Assembly: GCA_903825395.1 (NCBI GenBank)
Contig: CAIKAF010000004.1
Span: forward strand, 1-64,000
Length of the DNA stretch: 64,000 nucleotides
Direction of reading: 5' to 3'
Origin: an uncultured Flavobacteriales bacterium
GTDB lineage: Bacteria > Bacteroidota > Bacteroidia > CAIKAF01
The first letter of the stretch is position 1, and each line of letters starts with the position of its first letter. A program made the position numbers and the translations under genes. The notes beneath the pieces are model-generated. The model worked only from the letters and a program-made list of their open reading frames with translations, was not told where the DNA came from and did no database searches. Shown piece by piece: positions 53,398 through 63,309 of this stretch.

Positions 53398-53484
53398 TTA
53401 TCCCCCAACTTAAACCCAATCTTAACAAAGAAATCAGCCTGCCTCACATTGGTTTTTAGTATCTTGAACCCAAATATTATTGGA

Positions 53485-56400
53485 ATGATTCGATTTGTGC
53501 TCCTTTGGCTCTTAATGCCAATCTGCGTTTTCGCCCAAACCGATACCGAATTTTGGTTTGTGGCTCCAGAAGTTCAGCAAAGCCATGGAGACCGACCCAT
53601 TACTGTTCGCCTATCCACGGCTCAACAGGCCGCTTCCGTTCAAATTACTATGCCCATCAACCCGGGATTCCCACCCATTAACGCCATCATCCCCCCCAAT
53701 ACTACCCAATCGTTCGACCTTACTCTTTGGGTAGATTTACTGGAAAATAAACCCGCCGATGTGGTTTTGGATAAGGCCCTACGTATCGTTTCTTCCTCCC
53801 CCATAACCGCATATTATGAAGTGGTAACCTCCTGCAACTGCAATCCGGATATTTTTACGCTTAAAGGCCGAAATGCCCTCGGCACGTCCTTCATGCTGCC
53901 CTTTCAAACATTCCTCAATAACGGAGTGGGAAATGCCTGGAGTGGGTTTGATATTGTTGCCACTCAGCCCAATACCAGCATTACCATTACCCCTACCGCA
54001 GCCATTGTAGGCCACCCTGCAGGTGTTCCATTCACCATCACACTAAACATGGGCGAAACTTGGAGCGGGGTATCAACTTCTCAAAGTTTCACACAACGCC
54101 CTAGCGGTACCACCATTACCTCCGATAAGCCCATCGCGGTTACCATTAAAGACGATTCCATGAATGGAGGCGTTTATGGAGGCTGTGCCGATTTGATGGG
54201 CGACCAAATGATTCCGTTGCCCCTGCTCGGTACCGAATACATTACCATCAAAGGATACTTAAATGGTCCCGACCGGGTTTTTGTTATGGCCACCCAAAAC
54301 AACACTCAAGTTACCATTGATGGCACTGTGGTTGGCACCATCAACGCAGGACAAAGCTATACCCACATACAATCTGCAAATACGGCATTCATTCAAACCA
54401 GCTTGCCCGTTTATGTGCTGCATACTACTGGCTTTGGCTGCGAAGTCGGAGGCGCCGTGCTTCCTACCATCGTTTGCACCGGAAGCCAACAGATTGGTTT
54501 TACCCGAAGTACCACTGAGTTTTTTGCCTTAAATCTAATGGTTAAAACCGGCGGAGAAGGAAATTTCACCCTCAATGGCAATCCCAACCTGATTACAGCC
54601 GGAAACTTCGCCCAAGTCCCGGGCTCCAACGGAAATTGGATGTACGCTCAAATTCAATTCAATACCACAGACATCCCCCAAGGACAGGCTAGCCTAATCT
54701 CGAACTCTTCGCATTTGTTCCATATGGGGGTAATAAATGGAGGTGCCTCCTCCGGGTGTCGATATGGATATTTTTCAGATTATTCCGCTTATCAGTTTGA
54801 TGCAAGTTCCACCACCGATTCCCTCTGCCAGGGCGGAAATTTAATTTTAAGCGCCAACCCTTTAAGCGGTGCAGTATATCAGTGGACCGGCCCCAATAAC
54901 TTTTCAAGTTCAAATCAAATTGATACGCTATTCAATGTAACCCCAAGCATTTCAGGTTTATACCATTTAACCGGTTCGGTAGGGGCCTGTCCCGTTATTT
55001 CCGATAGCGTTTTTGTTTTCATTCAGCCCACCCCCGCTCCTGCCGTTGCTGCTCCCATTGGTCCCGTTTGCGCCGGCGATACTGCATTTTTAGCCGCTTC
55101 AGGTCCCGGAGGCGCTATTTACCAATGGTCTGGTCCCGGCGGGTTTCAGGCCCAAGGCCAACAAAGCCAAGTGGTAAATATCAATTCTCTTCAGTCCGGT
55201 TGGTACACCGTGGTCCCCCTGGTGAACGGCTGCCCGGGCGACAGCGATCAGGTTTGGGTGCCTGTAGATTCAGTCGCATTAAACGCACAAGCCCTATCGC
55301 CTTTATGCAACAATGGATCCACCGGCAGCATTGTTCTTAGCATCCAATCCGGAATCGCTCCGTTCAGCTACGCATGGAATGGAAATTTACCCCCGCAACC
55401 GCAACAAACAAACTTAAGCCCCGGAAGCTATTCGGTGTTGGTGACCGATTCCAACGGCTGTACTGCAACTTATGCAGTTACCCTGGCCAACCCTACCGCC
55501 ATTTCGGTTTCGTTAAATGCAACTCCTGCCACCTGTCCAACCTCCATAGATGGCGTATTGCAGGCTCAAGCCGGAGGAGGAACCGGTCCGCTGACCTTTC
55601 AATGGAGCCATGGCCCAACCAGCTTAAATCCCCCCTCTGTTGCCGGTGGATGGTACTTCTTAACGGCCACCGACAGCAATGGCTGCGTAAAGACCGATTC
55701 GATTTTGGTGCCGGCCCCTCCGCCCCTGCAAGCTGTTTTTGATTCGGTTGTTGGCCCTCAATGTTTTGGCGATTCAAATGGATTCATTTCGTTGGCGGCC
55801 AGCGGAGGCCCCGGAGGATATGCGTATGCATGGATTGGGACAGGATATACCCAATCCAGCCAAAACGGTTTGGCTGCAGGCAATTATCAAATTGTGCTCA
55901 CCGATGGCTTGGGCTGCGACACGCTATTTTTAGATACCACCCTACAAGCTCCGCCTCCTGTGGTAGTGAACGCTTCTGCTCCAAGCCCGATTTGCCAAGG
56001 ATATTCCTTTAACCTAACTGCCTCTGGCGCTCAATCCTACCTTTGGAACGGAGGAAATACCACTGGAAATTCGAACGACACGGTGAGTACGAGCCTGCAA
56101 CAAACCACTGTATTTACTGTCATTGGTTCTATTGGACCTTGTTCAGATACGGCCGAGGTTCAAGTGGCGGTTCTTCCTTCTCCGCAAGCAAACATCAACT
56201 GGACCTCCGCCTGCGTCAACGATACCGTAATGCTGGATGGAAGCGGAAGTCAGGTTGGCAATCCGGCACAGCTTACCCAATGGCTCTGGGATTTGAACGG
56301 CGACGGTCAACATGACGCTCAACAAGCCTCTATTGGACATGTGTTTTCAAGTTCTGGTTCCAAGCCCATTCGTTTGATTATACAGGCCGACAATGGCTGC

Positions 56401-57219
56401 ATAGATACCGTTTTTGCTTCGGCGATAGTACATCCATTGCCATTGGCGGGGTTTGTTCCCGATGTGGTTTGCTTTGGTCAAGCCTTCCAGCCCCAAAACA
56501 CCAGTTCCATTTCAACAGGACAAATCCAGAACTATTCTTGGAGTTTTGGAGACGGTAGTGGAGGAAGCGGACAAAACCCATCTTATTCCTACGCCGATAC
56601 CGGGTGGTTTCAAGTTGAACTGGTGGTAGCCTCAGATGAAGGATGCCTAGACACAAGCAAAGTACCGATCTATGTCTCTCCTGGACCGGAAATTCAGGCC
56701 AGCGTCAACCCCGGCTGCTTCGGTCAAGTAGAATTCTCTCTGCTTCAGCTGCATGGCGACTCGCTCCTGCCACCGGCAGTATGGAATACAGGAGAAAACA
56801 CTGAGGCTACAGGAAACCCGGCCATCTACCAATACCAAAGCGGACCTGGCAGCTATCCTGTTTTGGCGGTGGTTTATGACATATACGGCTGTCGGGGAGA
56901 AGACCAGATAACCGCGGATGTTCCTGACACCAAAACCTGGGATGACATCTCCTTTCCAAATGTCATTACTCCCAATGGCGACGGACTTAATGATGCCCTG
57001 ATTTTTGATGCAGACATCGAAAACTGCTCGCCCTATTTCATCTGGATTTACAACCGTTGGGGCCGGCTGGTTTTTGAAGGAAATTCCGGTGGAGCTGTTT
57101 TCAACGGATACAGCCTGGATGGTTCAAAGTTAGAAGACGGTGTTTACCAATACATTGTTCGGGCAGAAGATGGATCCTTTGAGCGGGTAAACATCCTGAG
57201 CCTGTTTGGCCAACCATAA
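53485..57219 (+). CDS. Giant surface protein with SprB repeats, PKD domains and type B T9SS signal
   Basis: 1,244 residues. Signal peptide MIRFVLLWLLMPICVFAQ; an N-terminal region (residues ~19-400) like the IgGFc-binding domain (TEFWFVAPEVQQSHGDRPI, then SSPITAYYEVV); Ig-like repeats; three SprB-type repeats (about 600-825; FSYAWNGN, VTDSNGCTATY, TATDSNGC); two PKD-like domains (about 905-1050; WLWDLNGDGQHDA, YSWSFGDGSGG); and a gliding-associated type B C-terminal domain (FPNVITPNGDGLND, YFIWIYNRWGRLVFEG). It is probably a secreted or cell-surface adhesin, exported through SprA. I chose the ATG at 53485; the open frame runs back into the tRNA. Confidence 0.88.
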   Translation: MIRFVLLWLLMPICVFAQTDTEFWFVAPEVQQSHGDRPITVRLSTAQQAASVQITMPINPGFPPINAIIPPNTTQSFDLTLWVDLLENKPADVVLDKALRIVSSSPITAYYEVVTSCNCNPDIFTLKGRNALGTSFMLPFQTFLNNGVGNAWSGFDIVATQPNTSITITPTAAIVGHPAGVPFTITLNMGETWSGVSTSQSFTQRPSGTTITSDKPIAVTIKDDSMNGGVYGGCADLMGDQMIPLPLLGTEYITIKGYLNGPDRVFVMATQNNTQVTIDGTVVGTINAGQSYTHIQSANTAFIQTSLPVYVLHTTGFGCEVGGAVLPTIVCTGSQQIGFTRSTTEFFALNLMVKTGGEGNFTLNGNPNLITAGNFAQVPGSNGNWMYAQIQFNTTDIPQGQASLISNSSHLFHMGVINGGASSGCRYGYFSDYSAYQFDASSTTDSLCQGGNLILSANPLSGAVYQWTGPNNFSSSNQIDTLFNVTPSISGLYHLTGSVGACPVISDSVFVFIQPTPAPAVAAPIGPVCAGDTAFLAASGPGGAIYQWSGPGGFQAQGQQSQVVNINSLQSGWYTVVPLVNGCPGDSDQVWVPVDSVALNAQALSPLCNNGSTGSIVLSIQSGIAPFSYAWNGNLPPQPQQTNLSPGSYSVLVTDSNGCTATYAVTLANPTAISVSLNATPATCPTSIDGVLQAQAGGGTGPLTFQWSHGPTSLNPPSVAGGWYFLTATDSNGCVKTDSILVPAPPPLQAVFDSVVGPQCFGDSNGFISLAASGGPGGYAYAWIGTGYTQSSQNGLAAGNYQIVLTDGLGCDTLFLDTTLQAPPPVVVNASAPSPICQGYSFNLTASGAQSYLWNGGNTTGNSNDTVSTSLQQTTVFTVIGSIGPCSDTAEVQVAVLPSPQANINWTSACVNDTVMLDGSGSQVGNPAQLTQWLWDLNGDGQHDAQQASIGHVFSSSGSKPIRLIIQADNGCIDTVFASAIVHPLPLAGFVPDVVCFGQAFQPQNTSSISTGQIQNYSWSFGDGSGGSGQNPSYSYADTGWFQVELVVASDEGCLDTSKVPIYVSPGPEIQASVNPGCFGQVEFSLLQLHGDSLLPPAVWNTGENTEATGNPAIYQYQSGPGSYPVLAVVYDIYGCRGEDQITADVPDTKTWDDISFPNVITPNGDGLNDALIFDADIENCSPYFIWIYNRWGRLVFEGNSGGAVFNGYSLDGSKLEDGVYQYIVRAEDGSFERVNILSLFGQP

Positions 57220-57225
57220 GGCAAA

Positions 57226-58344
57226 TTATCGGATTAATTCAATGACCACCCGCCGGTTCAAATACCGGCCCTCTGAGGTGCTATTGTCAGCCGCCGGTCG
57301 ATGCGGACCAAACCATTGGGTTAAAATTCTAGAGGGGTGCAGGCCGTTTCTAAGCAAATAGTTTTTTACTTCCAGCGTTCGGAGTTCAGATAAATTCATG
57401 TTGTAATCGTCCCCCCCCACACTATCTGTATGCCCACCAAGCATCAGTCTTAGTCTGGGTTTTTTCTGTAAATGAAGCAACAACTTTTTAAGTCGGGCCT
57501 CCATATCTGGAGAAAGCTCGAACCGGTCATGATCAAAATGAACCTGTGTCATTAAATCTACATCCTCCAACTGCTGCTGAACTTCAATTTTAAGTTCCGG
57601 ATTCAAGGGCTCCAAAGAAACATCATCCAATAAATAATACGCTCGTTGCCGGGTATTGTACAAAAGGTCTTGAATGTTGCTCCCCGTTGTTCCCCTGTCT
57701 TTTTTTGGCGTTTCTGAATCTTCTCTGAAATTGCCTATCGTCAAATAGTGGTAGGGTTGATTGGGAACAAGGGTGTCTTGAATTAAAATCCACCGGTCGG
57801 CACGATCTAAAATCGCTTTAAATTCAATTTGAGGAGATAATCTCAATTTTTTAAAAGAATCTTGTTTCACTGGCTTTTCCGAAAAATAAAAGCCCAAATT
57901 TCCCGCTGCACAAGGGCTGTTTTTATGCAAACGAACCCAGGCTTTAAGTAAATACGGTTCACCCGGCACTAAGGGCGCCGCCAAATCCGTTTGAATGTAT
58001 TCTCTCCAAGCTCCATGAGGCGGACTAACTCCGTAGGTAAAGATGCCTATCATGCTTTGACCTCGATGAGCAGAAACCCCCACAATGCTATTCCCCGCCC
58101 CGGCAAAATTAGGACATTGCTCATTTTGAAAAGAGGTGAAAATGTCGGCTGTTGTATAGGTGGGCAGTGTCCAATTGTTCAATGTGAATTCACTGATTTT
58201 GGCAACCCATCCACAGGGAACTTCGCCTTTAAACACCTCAAATCCACCGTTATAAATTAAATTTTGGGAGCGGACAACGGAGCCAACCCCAACAAAAAAA
58301 AGAATCAACCACACGGCTTTTGTATGATGTTGCTTCTTTTTCAT
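57226..58344 (-). CDS. OmpA-family protein with N-terminal secreted domain
   Basis: 372 residues. Signal peptide (ends VRSQ, residue ~26), an N-terminal domain starting LIYNGGFEVFKGEVPCGW that looks like a carbohydrate-binding-type jelly roll (residues ~28-245), then a C-terminal OmpA-like peptidoglycan-binding domain (VHFDHDRFELSPDM, GGHTDSVGGDDYNMNLSELR, NRRVVIEL). It probably tethers an outer-membrane or periplasmic function to the wall. It overlaps the rsgA stop by 4 bases. Confidence 0.85.
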   Translation of the reverse strand: MKKKQHHTKAVWLILFFVGVGSVVRSQNLIYNGGFEVFKGEVPCGWVAKISEFTLNNWTLPTYTTADIFTSFQNEQCPNFAGAGNSIVGVSAHRGQSMIGIFTYGVSPPHGAWREYIQTDLAAPLVPGEPYLLKAWVRLHKNSPCAAGNLGFYFSEKPVKQDSFKKLRLSPQIEFKAILDRADRWILIQDTLVPNQPYHYLTIGNFREDSETPKKDRGTTGSNIQDLLYNTRQRAYYLLDDVSLEPLNPELKIEVQQQLEDVDLMTQVHFDHDRFELSPDMEARLKKLLLHLQKKPRLRLMLGGHTDSVGGDDYNMNLSELRTLEVKNYLLRNGLHPSRILTQWFGPHRPAADNSTSEGRYLNRRVVIELIR

Positions 58345-59267
58345 CGCCGATATTCCGCATGATTGCTTTCCAGCATCTGGAGGTAATTTTTAAACCGGTC
58401 TGCATGAATTGTTCCCGCGGCCACCTCAGATATAACGGCACATCCAGGCTCATTGGTATGCAAACAATCGGAATATCTACACCCCTTTTTGGCCCTGAAT
58501 ATCTCCGGAAAAAAATCCCCGAGCTGGGCATCTTCGATGTCATACAGCCCAAATTCCTTTATTCCAGGAGTATCAATAATTCGGGTTTTAGAATTTAAAA
58601 AAAGCATTTCTGCAAAAGTGGTGGTATGTTTCCCCTTCTGGTGCTTGTCAGATAGCTCTCCCGTCCTTAAGCTTAAGTCCGGCTTAAGTGCATTTATAAG
58701 CGTTGATTTTCCAACACCCGAATGCCCACACACCAGGGTGGTTTTACCCAAAAGCCATTCTTCAAGGGGGTGTATTCCTTCTCCTGTTTGAGCAGAAACG
58801 GCAAAAACAGGATAGGGCAGACCTTGAAAATGGGCAAGAAATTGGTCGGCTTCATCCGGATGCTTAACCCATAAATCTGATTTATTAACAACAATGCATG
58901 CAGGAATGGAATAGGCCTCTGCCGTCACCAAAATACGGTCGATAAACCCCGTACTGGTTCTGGGATTCAACACAGATGCCACCACCCATAAACCATCCAG
59001 ATTGCTTGCCAAAATATGGGTTTGCTTATCTAGCCGCGTTGAAGTTCGAATTAAATAATTTTTTCGGTCTTTAATCTCCTCTATGGTTTGTGGTTGGCCA
59101 GGAATGGGATTGGATAAGCGCACCTCGTCTCCCACCGCAACAGGATTGGTGTGCTTCAGCCCATGCATTCTTATTTTTCCGGCCAATTGAGCCACAACAA
59201 ATCCTTGAGTGTGGGGCAGCCAAATGAGATAGTGATTTCCTGTTGAGCGCGTTACAATGCCGTCCAT
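58341..59267 (-). CDS. rsgA: Ribosome small-subunit-dependent GTPase RsgA
   Basis: Late-stage 30S assembly GTPase. 308 residues: an OB-fold N-terminal domain, a circularly permuted GTPase domain with the G4 motif (NKSDLW) before the P-loop (GHSGVGKSTLINAL, ~180-193), then G3 (DTPGIKEFG), and a C-terminal zinc finger (CRYSDCLHTNEPGC). The start lies 16 bases inside the upstream membrane protein gene and the stop overlaps the OmpA-family gene, so three genes are tightly coupled. Confidence 0.95.
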   Translation of the reverse strand: MDGIVTRSTGNHYLIWLPHTQGFVVAQLAGKIRMHGLKHTNPVAVGDEVRLSNPIPGQPQTIEEIKDRKNYLIRTSTRLDKQTHILASNLDGLWVVASVLNPRTSTGFIDRILVTAEAYSIPACIVVNKSDLWVKHPDEADQFLAHFQGLPYPVFAVSAQTGEGIHPLEEWLLGKTTLVCGHSGVGKSTLINALKPDLSLRTGELSDKHQKGKHTTTFAEMLFLNSKTRIIDTPGIKEFGLYDIEDAQLGDFFPEIFRAKKGCRYSDCLHTNEPGCAVISEVAAGTIHADRFKNYLQMLESNHAEYRR

Positions 59268-59686
59268 AATGAAGAACTAGGATAGGCCAACGCAATGTAA
59301 ATGAATAAACAAAGGCTCGAAAGTAAAATATATCCAAGAAGTGTGCCCAACACCCCGCCGATAAGGCTCCCTGCTTTCCCCTTAAATACTATGGTAACTA
59401 GAAGATCTATGCCCAACCCTATTCCCAACAGCGACAATGCGTGCAGAATCATATTGGTTTGCAATTCTAGTTTAAACCACAACAATACTCCAACACTAAG
59501 CCAAGACAGCAAGCCTCCCGCCAGTCCGACCCAAAAGGAACGATACAAAGAGTGGTATTCAGACCATTGTAAAATAGATGCCCGAATAAGTACAAATAAA
59601 AGAAAGGCAGATCCTGCAATTAGCCCATTCAACGGATCTCCAATAAATTGGTCAAAGGCCTCAAACAATATGGAACTCGGCTTCAT
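59252..59686 (-). CDS. Small multi-span membrane protein
   Basis: 144 residues with four hydrophobic segments (GLIAGSAFLLFVLIRA; FWVGLAGGLLSWLSVGVLLWF; ALSLLGIGLGIDLLVTIVF; GGVLGTLLGYILLSSLCLFIYIAL). No known domain. It starts 24 bases after valS and overlaps rsgA by 16 bases, which suggests co-expression. Function unknown. Confidence 0.65.
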   Translation of the reverse strand: MKPSSILFEAFDQFIGDPLNGLIAGSAFLLFVLIRASILQWSEYHSLYRSFWVGLAGGLLSWLSVGVLLWFKLELQTNMILHALSLLGIGLGIDLLVTIVFKGKAGSLIGGVLGTLLGYILLSSLCLFIYIALAYPSSSLWTAL

Positions 59687-59710
59687 CGTGGTAAGTTACA
59701 CTTTTTACGA

Positions 59711-62368
59711 TTATTCTTTCCTCCAATCTTTGAGTTGCTTTTCTAGGGCCTCAAGCTTGGCCTGTGCATCGGCCTCTTTTTGACGTTCTATGGCCACGAC
59801 TTCAGGTTTGGCATTCGCCACAAATCGTTCGTTGCTCAGTTTCTTTCGCACACTTTCTATAAAGCCCATTAGATATTCCTGTTCCTTTTCAATCCGTTCC
59901 ATTTCGGCTTTGGTGTCTATAAAACCCTCTGCAGGAATAGAACAGGTCCATTGCTTCACCTGAAAGGAAAATACTTCCCGAGGAGGGGCCTGACCCGTTT
60001 CAACCCGTTCAATAAACGCCAAATGGAAAAGCAGTGGCTCAAGTTCCGAATTCCATTGTATTTGTTCGGTCCCCGAGACATATAGGGTTAGGGGCAATTT
60101 CGATCCAATACCATGCTGCTGTCGGATAGCCCGAACTTGGGTGATGACCTCAAAAAGCAATTCCATGTTCAATAAAACATCTGGGTCAGCGCTACCATTA
60201 AATCGCGGTTGCTGTTCGGTCACTAAACTTTGCCCCGATTGCCGTAAGCGCAAACCCTGCCAAATTTCCTCCGTTATAAAAGGAATAAACGGGTGCAATA
60301 GGGTACACAATTGTTCCAAACGAGTTGTTGCTGCTTCAACCAACGCAGCAGAGGGGTTGAATCCTGTTTGAGGCTTTAACATTTCAAGGTACCAGCTGCA
60401 GAAATCATCCCAGGTTAACTTATACAAAGTCATTAAGGCTTCATTGATTCGAAACTGCTCGAACTGATGATTCAGCTTCGAAGCAACATCCTGAATGCGC
60501 GCATCCATCCAACGGTCGGTAAGCCGTATGCGAACCTGTTCAGATTCGTCTATTGTACCTGTTTGCTCTTCTGCCTGGGCTTTCCAATGCATCACCAAAC
60601 GATAGGCGTTCCAAAGTTTATGAGTGAAATTCTTTCCTTGTTGGCACAAGTTTTCATTAAATAAAAGGTCATTCCCGGCGGGGGCACTCAACAGCATGCC
60701 TACCCGAACTCCGTCCGCCCCATGAATGCGAATTAAATCCAGGGGGTCGGGAGAATTACCTAAACTCTTTGACATTTTTCTTCGTTGCTCGTCTCGAACA
60801 ATGCCAGTAAAGTAAACGTTTTTAAACGGAGCCTTGCCTTGAAAAGCATAGCCGGCCATGATCATCCGTGCCACCCAAAAGAACATAATTTCAGGGGCCG
60901 TAACCAAATCATTGGTAGGATAATAATATTGAATTTCGGGGTTTCCCGGAGTTTTAAATCCATCAAAAACCGATATCGGCCACAGCCAGGAGCTAAACCA
61001 GGTGTCCAATACATCCTCATCCTGAGAAATTTGTTTAAATCCCGGATGAATGGATGCCATTTTAATCTTTGCCTCCGATTCCGTCAAGGCCACCACTACA
61101 TTTCCCTGCTCATCATACCAGGCAGGAATGCGCTGCCCCCACCACAACTGACGACTAATGCACCAATCTTTGATGTTCTCAATCCAGTGTCGATAGGTGT
61201 TTTTAAACTTGGCCGGATGAAATTGAATTTCATCCTGCATAACCGCATCCAGCACCTGAGGATATTTTTGCATGAAAGCCTTCATGTCCACAAACCACTG
61301 CATCGAAAGCCTCGGCTCAATAACGGCCTGTGTGCGTTCAGAATGACCCAATTGTTGTAGGTATTCCTCCGTTTTAACCAAAAGACCTGATTCGTCGGCT
61401 GCTTTTACCACCGCCTTTCGGCCTTCGAATCGATCTAATCCCGCAAATTGGCCCGCCAAATCTGTTAGATGGCCGGTTTCGGTTAAGGAATCGGGAGCGG
61501 GCAACTGATGCCGTTGCCCCAAGGCATAATCGTTGGGGTCGTGGGCTGGAGTTACTTTTAAGCATCCCGTACCGAAATCGGCACTAACATAATCATCCGC
61601 AATAACAGGCACCCAAAGATCGGTTAGCGGTACCCGGACTTTTTTCCCCACCCAGTTTGTGTACCGCTCATCGGAAGGATTCACGCAAACCGCTACATCG
61701 GCAAAAATGGTTTCTGGCCGGCTTGTGGCTACCACTAAGAATGTACCAGGATCTTCGCCCTCATACTTCAAATGAAATAGAGCCCCTGCCACTTCCTTAT
61801 GAATAACCTCTTCATCAGACAAGGCCGTTCTTCCTACAGGATCCCAGTTTACCATACGCACTCCACGGTAAATAAGCCCTTGATCGTGAAGCTGCACAAA
61901 AACCTCTTGCACCGCTTGGCTCAAATCCGGTTCCATAGTAAATCGGGTTCTGTCCCAATCGCAAGAGGCACCTAATTTTTTAAGTTGTTCGAGAATAATT
62001 CCTCCATATTTTTCTTTCCAATCCCAAGCATGCTTTAAAAATTCGTCCCGCCCAATTTCATTCTTTTTTATCCCCTGTTCTTTTAACAAGGCCACAACTT
62101 TCGCTTCTGTGGCAATAGAGGCATGGTCTGTGCCCGGCACCCAACACGCATTTTTAGATTGCATCCTGGCCCGTCGTATCAACACATCCTGAATGGTGTT
62201 ATTCAGCATATGCCCCATATGCAACACCCCTGTTACATTGGGCGGAGGAATTACTATGGTATAGGATTCCCTATCATCTGGGGTTGATTTAAAAAAACCG
62301 TTTTTTAACCAGTAGGAGTACCAGTAATCTTCGCGCTGATTTGATTCAAACTGCTTAGCAATATCCAT
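59711..62368 (-). CDS. valS: Valyl-tRNA synthetase
   Basis: Class I aminoacyl-tRNA synthetase that charges tRNA-Val, with an editing domain. 885 residues, normal length. PPPNVTGVLHMGHM holds the HIGH-type motif near residue 50; KMSKSLGNSPDP is the KMSKS loop near 529. The editing region DYVSADFGTGCLKVTPAHDPND and the DTWFSSWLWP segment are conserved. The C-terminal ~65 residues are a coiled coil (ERIEKEQEYLMGFIESV...LEALEKQL). First gene of the run to the OmpA-family gene. Confidence 0.97.
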   Translation of the reverse strand: MDIAKQFESNQREDYWYSYWLKNGFFKSTPDDRESYTIVIPPPNVTGVLHMGHMLNNTIQDVLIRRARMQSKNACWVPGTDHASIATEAKVVALLKEQGIKKNEIGRDEFLKHAWDWKEKYGGIILEQLKKLGASCDWDRTRFTMEPDLSQAVQEVFVQLHDQGLIYRGVRMVNWDPVGRTALSDEEVIHKEVAGALFHLKYEGEDPGTFLVVATSRPETIFADVAVCVNPSDERYTNWVGKKVRVPLTDLWVPVIADDYVSADFGTGCLKVTPAHDPNDYALGQRHQLPAPDSLTETGHLTDLAGQFAGLDRFEGRKAVVKAADESGLLVKTEEYLQQLGHSERTQAVIEPRLSMQWFVDMKAFMQKYPQVLDAVMQDEIQFHPAKFKNTYRHWIENIKDWCISRQLWWGQRIPAWYDEQGNVVVALTESEAKIKMASIHPGFKQISQDEDVLDTWFSSWLWPISVFDGFKTPGNPEIQYYYPTNDLVTAPEIMFFWVARMIMAGYAFQGKAPFKNVYFTGIVRDEQRRKMSKSLGNSPDPLDLIRIHGADGVRVGMLLSAPAGNDLLFNENLCQQGKNFTHKLWNAYRLVMHWKAQAEEQTGTIDESEQVRIRLTDRWMDARIQDVASKLNHQFEQFRINEALMTLYKLTWDDFCSWYLEMLKPQTGFNPSAALVEAATTRLEQLCTLLHPFIPFITEEIWQGLRLRQSGQSLVTEQQPRFNGSADPDVLLNMELLFEVITQVRAIRQQHGIGSKLPLTLYVSGTEQIQWNSELEPLLFHLAFIERVETGQAPPREVFSFQVKQWTCSIPAEGFIDTKAEMERIEKEQEYLMGFIESVRKKLSNERFVANAKPEVVAIERQKEADAQAKLEALEKQLKDWRKE

Positions 62369-62390
62369 GTAACGAAATCGTTTGTAGGTT

Positions 62391-62398
62391 CAAAAGTA
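62391..62398 (-). promoter_or_regulatory. -7 box for valS
   Basis: The minus strand reads TACTTTTG, 22 bases before the valS ATG. Matches TAnnTTTG. Confidence 0.45.
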
Positions 62399-62440
62399 AA
62401 AAGGATTTTCCGGCATCTTTCCCAGAAACGGGTTGAATTG

Positions 62441-63196
62441 TTATCCATTCCAAATTTCAGCCCATACTGTATCGGAAAGAAGCTCCCCGGCTAGGCTGCT
62501 GGCACCAATTCTAAAGGTAGCCGGAGCAATGTCCCAATTCAATTCCTTTTCAACCAAAGAAATGTACTCCAATGCCGTTTGTTTATCGCGAATTCCACCA
62601 GAAACCTTGATGCCTGCAGAAGAATTCGGCTGACTTTTTAAAGCAGAACAAAAAACCTGAACCGCCGACCTAGTAGCCCCAACAGGTATTTTCCCTGTGG
62701 AAGTCTTAAGGAAATTGGCGCCCCCCAACAGCGCTTGATTGGCCATTTTCAACAACAGGTCTTGATTTTGAATCTGACCGCTTTCCAAAATTACTTTTAG
62801 GGATACAAGGCCACAGGCTTCGCGAGCAAATCGCACCTCTTCATACACCGATTCCCCATCGCTTTCAATGGCCGCGCCTCGATCAACCACCCAATCTATC
62901 TCTTGGGCTCCGGCATCAATAGCCCGCTTTGTTTCATCTACTTTAAGCCCAATCTCAGCCTTTCCGGAAGGAAAATTTCCGGTAACAGCAGCCAATGGTA
63001 TAGAAAGCCCCCCAATTCCTTGCTTTGCCGCTTTGATTAAGGTAGAATAAACACAAATGGCCGCAGGCTTAAATTGTCCTTCAGACGCCTCAGATACCCG
63101 AGCTATTTTTTGACTCCATTGGCGTATTCCAGATTCCGTATCCAAATCGCCCAACGATGTTATATCTAAAAGACCAAATATTTGTTCATCTTTCAT
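62441..63196 (-). CDS. deoC: Deoxyribose-phosphate aldolase
   Basis: Class I aldolase that splits 2-deoxyribose-5-phosphate to glyceraldehyde-3-phosphate and acetaldehyde, in deoxynucleoside breakdown. 251 residues. GGANFLKTSTGKIPVGAT contains the Schiff-base Lys, and VSGGIRDKQTALEYI the second conserved Lys region; EIDWVVDRGAAI marks the family. No other deo gene is nearby. A TAATTTTG box lies 4 bases before the ATG. Confidence 0.94.
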   Translation of the reverse strand: MKDEQIFGLLDITSLGDLDTESGIRQWSQKIARVSEASEGQFKPAAICVYSTLIKAAKQGIGGLSIPLAAVTGNFPSGKAEIGLKVDETKRAIDAGAQEIDWVVDRGAAIESDGESVYEEVRFAREACGLVSLKVILESGQIQNQDLLLKMANQALLGGANFLKTSTGKIPVGATRSAVQVFCSALKSQPNSSAGIKVSGGIRDKQTALEYISLVEKELNWDIAPATFRIGASSLAGELLSDTVWAEIWNG

Positions 63197-63200
63197 GCCG

Positions 63201-63208
63201 CAAAATTA
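63201..63208 (-). promoter_or_regulatory. -7 box 4 bases before deoC
   Basis: The minus strand reads TAATTTTG, then CGGC and ATG. Fits TAnnTTTG; implies a leaderless transcript. Confidence 0.45.
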
Positions 63209-63309
63209 TTCTTTAATCCATGGCTCTAAATGAAAAGTCTGAAATTAAAACGGGGAAACTTGGTTTGTTGTTAAATTTAAAATAACTTAACACTCGGAAA
63301 AAATACGGG

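Noticed and set aside
53257..53484. N-terminal extension of the giant surface protein
   Set aside because: It would translate the tRNA-Gln and its terminator; the ATG at 53485 begins a perfect signal peptide.
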